Shown here in pieces: positions 18,935-28,583 of a stretch of 31,617 nt of DNA (the stretch's first letter is position 1; each line of letters opens with the position of its first letter). Below the pieces are notes generated by a model, which did not search any database, was not told the DNA's origin, and was given only the letters and a program-made list of their open reading frames with translations. The stretch covers positions 1 to 31,617 of the forward strand of contig JAQIWT010000146.1 in the NCBI GenBank assembly GCA_034696485.1, read 5' to 3'. The stretch is from Isohypsibius dastychi (lineage: Eukaryota > Tardigrada > Eutardigrada > Parachela > Isohypsibiidae). Both the position numbers and the translations under genes were made by a program.

Positions 18935-19433
18935 TGTCTTTGAGCTTTTCCTGAGATTCTCCGCAATTTCATGTTGATTGAAGTCAGACTGCCTTTGAGA
19001 TGGAACTGCTTGGCAAAATCGGTCGGTTCGTCGTGGAGCAGAATTTTCTGGTTTCCGCATACTGTTTCGTTCAAGCAGGGAAGATTGAAGCCGAACGTGT
19101 TCCTCATAGACAAGGGCTGCCAGCTGTCAGTCTTGCTGAATCTTGCCGCTACTTCCGAATGAACTTGCTCCTCAGGGCTTCCACTGGAATCGTTTGCAAA
19201 GAGCTGACTGATATAAAAGTTTCACCATTCGACACCAAATATTTGTCAAGTTCATGATAAACACACTTTCGAAACGTTTCTTCAGTGGGTGAGACCTCTA
19301 AATGGAACAGGAAGTTTCCGAGCACGTCTTTGTGTTCTGACACAGAATCGCGCTTGACTGCAAATAATGGGTGAAAAAAAACAGGATGCAAACCATTTTC
19401 ATCAGAGGTCGATTGTCGTTCATATACACTCAT
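18935..19433 (-). pseudogene. Unknown gene fragment
   Basis: The minus-strand frame 19149-19433 (95 codons) reads HPLFAVKRDSVSEHKDVLG, then ETFRKCVYHELDKYLVS. It is followed in another frame by an open, charged stretch to about 18935 (YEEHVRLQSSLLERNS). No family recognised. Confidence 0.35.
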
Positions 19434-19647
19434 TCTGATGATCTCGTTTCACATAAACCGCAATAATCGAGAACCCATGGGCTTAATAGTGCGTAAAGCA
19501 TTCTGACGCTCAATCCCCGCTGTTTTATCTTTTTTTTTTGATGTGGCTGAAAAAAGGAGCCGTGCTATGAAGATTCTGTGTGAAAAAAGTTTCAAAGATG
19601 AGATGGAACAACCACATACGTATTTGTGGATTTGGAACTCTCTGACA
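19434..19647. other. No gene seen
   Basis: A short spacer with an A/T homopolymer near 19535. Nothing recognised. Confidence 0.4.
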
Positions 19648-19983
19648 TTAAAATGTGTAGCTTGCTAACTGTTTAGTGCTCTCCAACACTGGTCTAGACT
19701 GAAAATCATATTCAAACACTTTCCGTTCCATCACGGTTTTCTTCCCTTCTCCCCAGCACTCTCTCTGTTGATGCACACTTGACTCCAGTTCTCGGATTTT
19801 TTTAGTCGTGAGCGGTTCATTAACGGCTACGGGATCTTTAGCCTGATGCCGTTCCTTGTAAACCTTGTCGTCCACTCCTCTTACAGTTTATTTTGCCTCA
19901 CCAGCTTCACTGGGCATGAGAGATCTTACTTGGTCCTCTCGTGAAGTGTATTGTAATGAAGATTGAGCCGCTTTCATAGAGAA
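19648..19983 (-). pseudogene. Unknown gene fragment, charged protein with one stop
   Basis: One minus-strand frame from an ATG near 19977 reads through a TAA near 19890 to a stop at 19648. The composition is strongly charged and repeat-free (SSLQYTSREDQVRSLMP, then VDDKVYKERHQAKDP and LTTKKIRELESSVHQQ). Helical, possibly coiled. No family recognised. Confidence 0.4.
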
Positions 19984-20236
19984 GAATTGATCCTGACTTT
20001 TTTCTCAAAACCACCAAGTCTACAAGGCCGCCAATAAAAGAGCCATCACCGAGCTTTACCATGCCGTGAATTGTGCCCGTAATGAATATATTTTTGTGTA
20101 TATTTCATATTTCAATGTCACACCTGATTCTTATTGAAGAGATAGTTTCAAGGCTGGTTGATCTAGGTTGCGTAGAAGTTCAGAAACTAGTGATTTGTTT
20201 GAGTGATTACCTTCGAGAGGATCATTTCTGACTCAC

Positions 20237-20770
20237 CTTGTTCGGTTCGATAACATCCAGGGATTCTCGGATTGTTCTAGCCATTCCTGGAAAACAATGA
20301 TAAGTTTGTTCCAGATTATTTGTCGAGCTAAAGTACCTGTTGTGTCACATAGTGGAACGTATTCGGGAGTTTATCTTTGCTCCCGAAGATACTGATATTC
20401 GGATGTGAGTAGTTCCTGAGAGGAGGCCCACATTTGCACGGCAGCTCAACGGCATCCCAAAATAACGCGACATCTTACGGTCGTCATCTTCAACCACTTT
20501 TATGACATAAATGTGATTCTGAAAACTGATCCACGTTAGAATGACGCAAGTCCTCGTGTCCTAATCTGAACACAATTCGGTTACTTTCATTCATCTCGAA
20601 GACCAGGGATCTCGAATGTCTCATATGGATGTTGGGGTATCTCATCACGACAGGCTTTCATTCCACTTTCATAAACTCGAACTTAATCATGATAAGGTTT
20701 AGCAAGCCGTTGGCGAGCGCTGTTCTTGGTGGCAGATTGCAATTGAGGATTTTTGCTCGCATATTTGTAC
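20237..20770 (-). pseudogene. Exon-like fragments of an unknown minus-strand gene
   Basis: Three pieces with splice-like borders. An open stretch at about 20770-20530 includes VFEMNESNRIVFRLGHEDL. A piece at 20518-20345 begins at a CAGTTTTCAG acceptor and reads HIYVIKVVEDDDRKMS, then LLSGTTHIRISVSSG, to a TGA. A piece at 20284-20237 starts after a TTTTCCAG acceptor with ATG and gives 16 codons (MARTIRESLDVIEPNK) before a GTGAGT donor. An IFITGTIHGMVKLGDGSF stretch near 20060 is also open. The pieces do not combine into one clean model. They lie divergently upstream of the plus-strand polymerase. Confidence 0.4.
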
Positions 20771-20976
20771 AGCGTTGGTTGGGGAAAAGATTTTCGGTTC
20801 AAACTCTAATTAATCAAAAAATCACGGCGATATCAACACTTTTTTAATGACTGATCACCTTACCAGCGATAAAATGGTGGATTGCTTCTCAGTGAGATCG
20901 TACTCTGAAACACAATCACGACGCGTGCGCGTTATATTCCTTTGAAGATGCGTTTATCCTGACTTTCAATATTCTG

Positions 20977-21417
20977 GTGTCTGATCCAGACGATTATCTT
21001 GATCACATTGATGCTCTGGACCGCTTCTATGACCAATTGATAAACTATCTGTTAGAATTCCATGACATAAACCGGGACGACGGAGTGCAAATGAATTTTG
21101 AGAAAGATAACTTCATGAACAGGTTGATTCCAATTCTGACCAAGCATCAAATCAGCTCACTTGTTCAGCGGCTTTTGAAAGGCTGTAATGTTCTCATCAA
21201 TCCGAATCCGGAACATGATCCAAAGTCAGAAAACTGCTGTTCAAGTGCCATCGCAGTAGGACTGGTCCGACCTGACAAACACGCGAAATTCTCATCGATT
21301 GTTGAAATTTACCAAAAGGCTCAGCATGATTACGACAGACAAATCAGAAGGGAAGCCAAAGTCTTGGATGAACGATCTGAAATGCCAGAGTGGGAGAAAT
21401 TTGGTCGACTACTTTGA
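20977..21417 (+). pseudogene. Maverick/Polinton DNA polymerase B, N-terminal region
   Basis: A 146-codon plus-strand frame. After a helical start (DRFYDQLINYLLEFHDI) it reads CCSSAIAVGLVRPDKHAKF, then YQKAQHDYDRQIRREAKVL. This resembles the region of Maverick/Polinton protein-primed polymerases that follows the N-terminal domain (CC..Ai.V......KH......, Q...A..L). The assignment is supported by the zinc, exonuclease and polymerase segments that follow in order. It is open throughout, but no proper upstream start was found; the first Met-like position follows a decayed 5' region. Confidence 0.6.
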
Positions 21418-21589
21418 ACCAAATACGACGGCCAACTTATGATCATTGACGGAAATAACGGCTTTTCGAAACTTTTCAGGATCAAGTTCAACCTGAATCG
21501 GTAAATCGGGTTAATTTGCCTTCCACGGACATGCCGACCACTGTTCAAAAATCCATGCGCTTCTCGGCAAGAATTTTCGGTGCCCGGTA

Positions 21590-22060
21590 AGCGGCGAATA
21601 TGCAAACTCACGGAGGAAACACAAATGCACAAGACCGTGCAATATGTGCTTTCAATACGGTTGCCCAGAAGTTGTCAGCTCCCCCGGAAAGGGATATGAG
21701 CTGTTTCATAGATCCTGCAAATCGAGTATCTGCTTTAAAACTCATCAAACCGCCCATGCCATGGGTAAACAAAAATTTGACAACTTTCGAAGCGTATGCA
21801 AAATGTGGTTCATGCAAAAGGCCACTATTGTCAAATGATTATCGGCCGGTGAGCAGTCCGCATTAATGTTTCGCCACCTGGTGTTCGTTTTGTCAGACGT
21901 TTTAGGGTAGAGACCATCTTTGCTACTAACAAGCTGGTATAACGGCCGTACTCCGTAAGTTACGTAACAAGCTGGATAAACCTACGAAAGGTGACAACGA
22001 CGACAACGAGGCCGAAAAAGCGGAAGACCATACACGCCCGACTGTTTGTGGACAGCCTGA
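21590..22060 (+). pseudogene. Maverick DNA polymerase B, Cys/His cluster region
   Basis: Two overlapping frames share the signal. One (21644-21838) holds RSCKSSICFKTHQTAHAMG; the other (21600-21866) holds YAKCGSCKRPL. Together they match the C..H......C....kC..C.r.l cluster seen before the exonuclease domain of Polinton polymerases. A single-base frameshift near 21770 separates them. The following 200 bases are stop-rich and end near a KFKNW entry to the exonuclease domain. Confidence 0.55.
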
Positions 22061-22084
22061 TATAACGGAAGGCAAGTTCAAGAA

Positions 22085-22375
22085 TTGGTAATTAGCCTAC
22101 GATTTGGAGACATCAAATCCTCCCTCCCGAAATCACAACCCGACTAGGCCTGGGGTTATGTGGTTGGATGACGACGGATTCAAGAGGCTTTTCCCGGCCA
22201 AAAATGCGTCGACGAGTTTCTTATCTGGATACTGAAAAATGTGTCATCCTCAACTTCTATTTGTCACAACGCCAAAGGTTACGATCATATTCTTATACTG
22301 AAATCCATGGAGTTTGCCAATCTGCGAATTGATGAACTTCAAGATTCCACTCGCTTCAGCGCCCTGAGCTAAAAA
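22085..22375 (+). pseudogene. Maverick DNA polymerase B, 3'-5' exonuclease part
   Basis: Starts with WLAYDLETSNPPS, after a TAA within the same frame, matching the Exo I motif (yDiEt). In another frame it continues with FLIWILKNVSSSTSICHNAKGYDHIL, matching the Exo II region (HNakGYD) of protein-primed polymerases. It ends with DELQDSTRFSALS. Proofreading exonuclease would be the ancestral role. One frameshift and stops separate the motifs. Confidence 0.7.
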
Positions 22376-22379
22376 AACA

Positions 22380-23550
22380 AATGCTGTTCATTTGCAGCCT
22401 TTAGTTTCTGCCACAGAGTCTGAGCGCTTCGCCTCATACATTACACAATCTGGAACAGCCATCAATTTTCATGGATGTTTTAAATTCTTGCGAAGAAAAA
22501 TACCCTCATACTGAAATAATGAATACCATGCAAATAAGAGAATTCGAGAGAAGAACAACATCAAAGCGATGCACATTCGGTCTGACTCAAAGGTCACGGA
22601 ATTCAGCATCGCCCACTAATGCGAGTGTGATGAGCGGGAAACAGAGTTGTAGATGGCTAACGTTCCATTGTATGCTGGAAAGATTTTTGACCACGTCTCA
22701 ATGACCTGTGATCACCCTTTCGGCGACCGTGTTGAAGTGTTTTGAATAGACGCTGATTTCCCGGAAACACAGTCAGGGAAAATTAACCACTTTGTTTCAT
22801 TGTATCCTTTCATCATAGAAGAAATGACGGATAATCCCGTTGCACGGGGTGGTGCGAAAAATAATATTGGCTCGAGCTTGGGAAGGTAAGCACTGAACCT
22901 TCTGTGATTTTATCTGTCCCAAAAGTGTTATTGTTGACAGTTACGTCATGCAAATTTTCTTCACTCACTATCGTTACTGAAAAAATGACAAAGAATTACG
23001 GGACGCGGTTCTTCAATTCAGCTCATGGGGTTCTTGATTGGCTCAAGATCAACAAGAACACCATGGATGTCAGTTTCTAGGAGAAAGCGGGATGTGCCAA
23101 GTCATATCCGGACTGTAATGCGTACATTGGCGTTTTTGAAAGACCTCACGGCTAAATGAAACGTCTTGATCTGCTATGCTGCGGAAGCGGCAGCAAGATG
23201 ATTATCAGCCCATATTCTTTTCTCGGCTGAGCCGACCCGGGCACTGATTATGTCGTCGGCGACCTTTCAGACGACTTGGGTGGGCGGGTATTTACAAAAT
23301 GGCTGGCTCTCGCATAAATGACCTATTGTATCTTTGTTCATGACTCTACTCAAGTCAACAAGAGTAAATGTATCGCCAGGGCGGGAGATACCAAAAAGCG
23401 TTTGAGTATGAAGGTCTGTGAGAACATGCTATTTGGCACCGGCCCATCCACCGTTCGTGCATGCGACACTGGGACATTTGAGCGAAACGTCGAAGACATG
23501 ACCATTCAGACTGTCTTTCAGAGACGCCAGGTGCGATGCTGAATGACAAG
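22380..23550 (+). other. Unassigned segment inside the polymerase pseudogene
   Basis: About 1.17 kb between Exo II and the YC..DV motif, longer than expected for this family. Open fragments include GKINHFVSLYPFIIEEMTDN near 22780 and YGTRFFNSAHGVLDWLKIN near 22995, neither recognised as polymerase. It may be an insertion, or polymerase sequence eroded beyond recognition. Confidence 0.4.
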
Positions 23551-23552
23551 TC

Positions 23553-24902
23553 GTGTCATTGGCATACTGCGTGAAAGACGTCATGGTCCTTCAACAAGCA
23601 TGCGAGAAATTCCGGGATTTATTCATGCTCATCACAGGAAGTCTTTGCCCATACGAATTTCGTCTCACAATCGCCGGTGTTTGCAATTATTTTTGGAGAG
23701 CAAAAATTCTTGAACCTAATCAGATCTGCCTTGTTGCGCCGCAAAGTCAAGCGAGTGGACGAAAACGATCCGTTGTCGGTGAAAAATGGCTACGCTACAT
23801 CGAATCAGTGGATAACATCGAAATCAACAGAGAAGTGAGAGTAGGAAGGTGGACTGTGGATGGCAGGGATCCGGCTACTGGTACTTGCTTCGAGTTTCTG
23901 GGTTGTATGTGGCACGGTTGTCAAAAGTGTAGCAAGCCACACGTGATTCATCCATTTCAAAAGATCAGTATGCTCGAGATTTACAGACAAACGGAAGATC
24001 GTTTGAACGAAATACGTAACATGACACCAAAACTCCGAGTTATCTGGGAGCATGACGCAATGAGCGACATTGATTTTGTTGCTTTTGCAAAAACGATTGA
24101 TGTAATCGAGCCACTTAACTCACGGGATGTAAGTAACGAAGAAAGGTTATTTTGTGCAACTGACATCTTTCATTCCAGGCATTGTACGGAGGGCAAACAA
24201 ATGCGTTTAAACTGTTTCACAAATGCGATTAGACCATCGGTGAAGAAATTCGATCAGTGGACATTATATCTCGTATGTTATTCCAAAGTGGTATTTTGCA
24301 AATACCAGCGATTAAGCTTCTTTTGTTATCGCAAAATATTCGATTGTCAACAAAACGGCGAAGTACCCTGTTGGATCACCCGTATATTACGAGTCCAACT
24401 TTCCCTCAACTGAAACGTTTTTTGGAATTATCAAGTGTCGTGTAATGCCGCCTCAGAACCCACTCCATCCCCCTCTGCCATATCGCACCGGAAAGCTCAC
24501 ATTTCCGCTATGCAGAACATGTGTTCACCAGAAAACCAACGAAGAATGTTCTCACAGTGATGACGAACGAACTCTGACAGGAACCTGGTGCCCCCCAGAA
24601 ATCCATAAGGCTTGCGAGCTTGGCTACAGAATTCTGGACATATATATTCAGTCTGGCATTATGCGGAACAAAAAGAAGGTCTTTTCCAGAAATACATCGA
24701 TTTATTCTATAAAATCAAAACAGAAGCAAGTGGATTTCCGTCTGACTGTACAACTGAGGACCAGAAAGATGATTACATCACCCGTCTTCTTCTGAAAGAA
24801 GAAATTCAGTTGGACAAAAACAAGATTCTCAAAAACGATGGTCTTCGCTCTTCAGCGAAATATATGCTGAATTCATTCTGTGAGTTCTATCATCAGTTTT
24901 AA
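23553..24902 (+). pseudogene. Maverick/Polinton family-B DNA polymerase, polymerase domain
   Basis: Protein-primed DNA polymerase that would replicate the element. The 286-codon frame from 23553 starts with LAYCVKDVMVLQQACEKF (the YC..DV Exo III motif). It then has EFLGCMWHGCQKC, diagnostic of Maverick polymerases, and RVIWEHD. After NSRD a 50-bp intron (24129-24178) leads in phase to ALYGGQTNAFKLF (the GGRTNA motif), then a TAG at 24230. GEEIRSVDIIS (motif A region) follows in the same frame. A shift gives KYPVGSPVYYESNFPS, FGIIKCRVMPP and RTGKLTFPLCRTC. A second shift gives LFQKYIDLFYKIKTEASGFP, KEEIQLD and SSAKYMLNSF. The last motif lacks the normal WGK after NSF. Confidence 0.85.
24129..24178 (+). 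other. 50-bp spliceosomal intron in the polymerase
   Basis: A GTAAGT donor directly follows the codon for D of NSRD, and a CATTCCAG acceptor precedes ALYGG. The phase is 0, and joining restores the conserved spacing between RD and GGxTNA. Reading through instead gives unrelated residues. Confidence 0.8.
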
Positions 24903-24940
24903 ACGGATAACTATCTTTTGCTGGGCCAAAGTGTTATTCT

Positions 24941-25240
24941 GTGATGACAAATCATGGTCAGCAGCGAACAAAAGCAAAGGGATTTTCTGTTACTAGAGAG
25001 AGTCAGAGAAAGATTAACCACACAACGTTGAGAGATTTACTCTTTGCAAGTCTGAATCTGGCTGATATTCCTCCCGACCCCATCACTGTGGACTATCCAT
25101 TCAATATAACGAGAAGCAAGCGATCGCTTGACGTCGCAGTCACATCACTCTCTAAAAGATTGAAACTCACGTATGACAAAAGACGAATAATTTCTCAGGA
25201 AACTTTTGACTCTCTACCGTTCGGATTTGAAGCTGACTGA
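24941..25240 (+). pseudogene. Maverick DNA polymerase B, C-terminal tail
   Basis: A 99-codon frame reads TKAKGFSVTRESQRKINHT, then SLSKRLKLTYDKRRII and ends SLPFGFEAD. It matches the end of Maverick polymerases (KAKGf......N...l, then tYdKRri....T.PfGf). It starts only about 40 bp after the NSF segment. The intervening roughly 150 residues, which include the catalytic Y.DTDS motif, are therefore deleted. Confidence 0.75.
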
Positions 25241-25742
25241 TTCGCAATAAATTTGCCGATGACTTCAACTGCGGTTCGTTTGCCACGGGTGAAGTAAGTG
25301 ACCAGTTCGAGAGAGATGAAAATGGCAAGACACACCAGAACAACGTACAGTTGCCGGCGACATTTTTTTCACAGATGGGTTTGATAGGCTCTCCTAGTTC
25401 TACCTCAACTGCTGGGTCCATTTCAGAAATTTCATTGACGAAAATATGACTTGATGAATTTCGTAGGAAACAATCATCTTAGGTATGTACCCTTTCTACC
25501 ACTAGCTGAGTCACTTCGAAGCACAAATACAAACTGATCGGATGTCTTTTGGGACTTACCAATCTGGGTCATTCGAAAATCGGTGTCTCACATGAATATA
25601 ACTTTATTCCATTCAGCTTTTGTCCTTGTTCAGTCCAATTACAAAACGAGAATGATCCCACTATCAGAAAACAATTTATGAAGAACTGCATCGAATTATA
25701 AATTAAATCATCAATTACTTTCTTTACGGTGGAAAAAGGAAA
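25241..25742. other. Convergent intergenic gap
   Basis: The space between the 3' ends of the plus-strand polymerase and minus-strand gene A. Nothing else recognised. Confidence 0.5.
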
Positions 25743-26513
25743 CTATCCGGTGGTGTCCTCGTCTTCCTCATCCTCTCCGGAATCTTCACGGGCAATTTGC
25801 GCACGTCTGGCAGCTGTTGGTTGGAATCCCATACGCTCTGCGTCCGCGGCAGTGACCAACTGAATGACATTTCATTTTGCCAACTTTCAATCGTAATCAT
25901 AAAGATTTTCAATGATCTCACCCCCGTCTCAGTCATGCCGCGATTCATCTCCCCGGCCAGCCCTGCGGAAAACTCAGCTCCCACTGTTGTTTCTGTATCA
26001 TTCCAATACCAGAAGTGACGAAAACTGTTCAATCGATCCTACGAAATTCTCATCAGTACGGATCTGACCAAAAACGAATCACATCTCACCACTGCAATTC
26101 ATATTCCAACTGCTGATCAGCATTTGGAAATGCGCGCAGGATCAGACCGATGTCCTTCCCGAAGAGCCATTCTCGCAGCTTCTCGTTCAGCTCACCAACG
26201 CTGATATTTCCTCGTGGAGTATATCCAAGAAACTGCTGTAACTCAGTGAGCCGGTATTGAACAAGCCTGTAAGTTGTGAAAATAATATATACTTGTTGAG
26301 TTTCTTGTTGTTATCTAAAATTTTGAGTTCTCACCTGTTGTAACCGAAAACTCTGGTGAGGAAAAATCGCTCACCATGAATTTTCACGCAAGCCAGGATC
26401 TGTTCTAGAAGATATCGGGGTCGAATAATAGGTTGTAAGAATCTCGACACCCGGTTGGTGATGTTGATGAGTGCAGTTCGTCGGAGGTCTGATCGTACCA
26501 ACCGTACCAAGAT
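25743..26513 (-). CDS. Gene A: four-exon gene of unknown function
   Basis: Minus-strand exons 26488(or 26513)-26335, 26266-26090, 26024-25922 and 25859-25743 join in phase, with introns of 68, 65 and 62 bp, all GTGAG...AG. No internal stop occurs, and the TAG is at 25743-25745. About 183 codons are visible. The protein begins with a helical, basic region (RPRYLLEQILACVKIHGERF), continues with YRLTELQQFLGYTPRG, LREWLFGKDIGLIL and HFWYWNDTETTVGAEF, and ends in a strongly acidic tail (REDSGEDEEDEDTTG). No family is recognised. The first exon is uncertain: the open frame goes back only to a TGA at 26514, with no in-frame Met. It converges on the Maverick polymerase and could be element cargo or a host gene. 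Confidence 0.65.
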
Positions 26514-26639
26514 TCATAATGGAAGCAGAGTTGAGGATGCTTATGGCAAATGGTTCCCAGTTCGTTGAAGCAAAGCTACAGAAATTTCTCGGAAAATGTT
26601 TTTGAGCTCGACTGATTTTTGCTACACTGCAGCCCCGGC

Positions 26640-26647
26640 TTTATATA
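26640..26647 (-). promoter_or_regulatory. TATA-like box upstream of gene A
   Basis: The minus strand reads TATATAAA (context CGTATATAAAGCCGGGG), about 125-150 bp upstream of the first visible exon of gene A. The position is plausible for its promoter. Inference only. Confidence 0.4.
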
Positions 26648-26867
26648 CGAGGGAACAAGGTAATGTTGGCATTGATCAGACGATAAGATTGCTGAGTGAC
26701 CCTGAGTAGTACATCTCAAAATATGTCAACATGTTCGTAGAACATTCTTATGTGATAGAACAGCGACACTGGGAACTAGCTTCAAAAATGTGAACATTGC
26801 ATCGTCTTAGAATGATTCTTGATCGTGTCAGAACAATGCAACTTAGAGACGTGACTTGCTACCGTTA

Positions 26868-27036
26868 ATGTACGTAACGTAGCGCATCCTGCGTAACTTA
26901 GCGTATCGTGCGTAACGTAGCGCACCCTACGTAACGCAGTGTTTCTTAAGTCACCTAGCGTATCACACCGGACGTAGCGCATTTCACATGACGTAGCGTA
27001 TCCTATGTTACATAGCGTACTGCACCTGACGTACCA
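26868..27036. repeat. 19-bp tandem repeat, exact period, nine units
   Basis: Anchor TAGCG (or a variant) occurs at 26880, 26899, 26918, 26937, 26956, 26975, 26994, 27013 and 27032, exactly 19 bp apart throughout. The unit is roughly ACGTAGCGCATCNTGCGTA, with substitutions but no insertions or deletions. A stray ACGTAGCG follows at about 27062. Confidence 0.9.
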
Positions 27037-27074
27037 TGTATAGACTTACAAACATGACGCCACGTAGCGATTCA

Positions 27075-27468
27075 GGTTGAGCACTCCGAGTATTCAAGTC
27101 AAGTGTTCTGAAATACAGTTGGGGCGAAAGCAACTATCACAGGGTTCATGTATATTTTTTTTACCGAATGGTTTTGTGGACCAATTTCCGAGAGCTGTTG
27201 AGGGTTGAGCCCACTGAAATGGGGGTGGTACAGACAGAATCACAGAACAAACTCGGACGATACCACACTTTCAATCAACGACCCTTTAAAGTAATCTTAC
27301 TAAATGAGCATGACATCATTTACCATTCCTACACAAGTACATACCAAATGAATGCAGAATAAAAAACTCAGTAACTCCCGACATCAAAAATTGAACTAAA
27401 AAGTCAATCAACTAGCCAAACCAATAACCACACTGCCCCAACGACTGCTCCAGCTACTGCTCCAATGG
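27075..27468. other. No gene seen
   Basis: The spacer between the 19-bp repeat and the 3' end of gene B. It holds a short plus-strand open stretch (27168-27362) without family signal. Confidence 0.4.
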
Positions 27469-28583
27469 CTACTCAGTTGGGCTGACCGGAGGCTCCTCGT
27501 TAGAATCGTACACCGAGCCGATTGGGTACTCAGTTGGATTGAACGGAAGCTCATCATCAGGATCATTTGGATTATACATAGGGCTGCTCCTCCAGTTGCT
27601 TGGTGGACTAGTTGATATGTACTGAGGACTGGTTTGACCTGGCTGACTCGAGAGAATCGGCGGGGCAACATATGGACGAATGACGGCTCGTTTTTTAACA
27701 GGTGGTTCGGCGACAGACGTGGATGCACCTTCACGAAAAGCCGAGTCGAATCCATGACAAGTTTCCGGGAAAGCTGATTTGAACTTCTCAGCTGCTTTCT
27801 CCTTATTGTCAGATCGGCGTTCCACAGGTGGCAGGATTTCTTCACTACCATCGTCGCTCCCGTTGTTGCAACCTCAAACGGTATGATGAACTGCGTTGAC
27901 GCGGTCCAAAAGTTCGTTTTTGGAATCCCCATCTCTTCTTCTGAATCGCTTTTCTCCGAGTCGGAGACGCCACAATCTGACACCCGTTTCGTCTTCGTGA
28001 TAGTTCGTGTCACGTTTGAGAGACACGGCAGGAAACCGATAGGGATTCCTGACAGTCGGTGAAACGGAAAGCTTGAACCATCCCAAATCCTGTCAACGTT
28101 CGACCAAATCTAGACCGAAAATGAAATGCGTCAAATCTGAGTTTCAACTCAACACAATAAAAACTGACCATATCCTGGGCATCACTCCCCGCAAAAGCAG
28201 AATGGAAAACCGCCTCCACACGATCAAAGTAGTTCAGTAGTTCGGTACGGCATGAATGACCCCCATATCGCATTCCGTTGTCGGTCGTACCGAAAACAAA
28301 ACCATCATCCCTGAAATCACACGACTTTAGAGGAAATTTGTCAAATAAGACAAAAATGTTTTTCAGAAAATTTGACAGAGATGTGTTGATCAAAACGTAC
28401 CGACGAACTTGGAAATCCCACTTTTTGTCGATGTTAACTTTAGCCAAAAGGATCTCAACCGCCATAGTTTGAATCCGTTGCTTGAGCTGCGCGGTAATTG
28501 AATGACACTCCCGTTTATTGAACGGACCCTCCGGTAGATATCCGAGACTTTTTTCCAGTGCAGATGGGAAAATGTCCGCAGTA
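27469..28583 (-). pseudogene. Gene B: three-exon gene of unknown function with one in-frame TGA
   Basis: Minus-strand exons 28583-28401 (61 codons), 28310-28169 (47 codons) and 28089-27469 (206 codons) join in phase. Introns are 90 bp (GTACGT...TTTCAG) and 79 bp (GTCAGT...TGACAG). Exon 1 reads GYLPEGPFNKRECHSIT; exon 2 reads FGTTDNGMRYGGHSC, then LLNYFDRVEAVFHSAF; exon 3 begins DLGWFKLSVSPT and continues NYHEDETGVRLWRLRL. A single TGA at 27874-27876 interrupts an otherwise open frame. After it comes a charged, then proline-rich tail (KKRAVIRPYVAPPILSS) ending in TAG. Either the gene ends at the TGA, or it is a recently broken 315-codon gene. The first exon is not found. No family recognised. 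Confidence 0.6.

Noticed and set aside
26030-26075. CTGATGAG on the minus strand as a ribozyme core
   Set aside because: It lies in the second-to-last intron of gene A and lacks the CGAAA partner.
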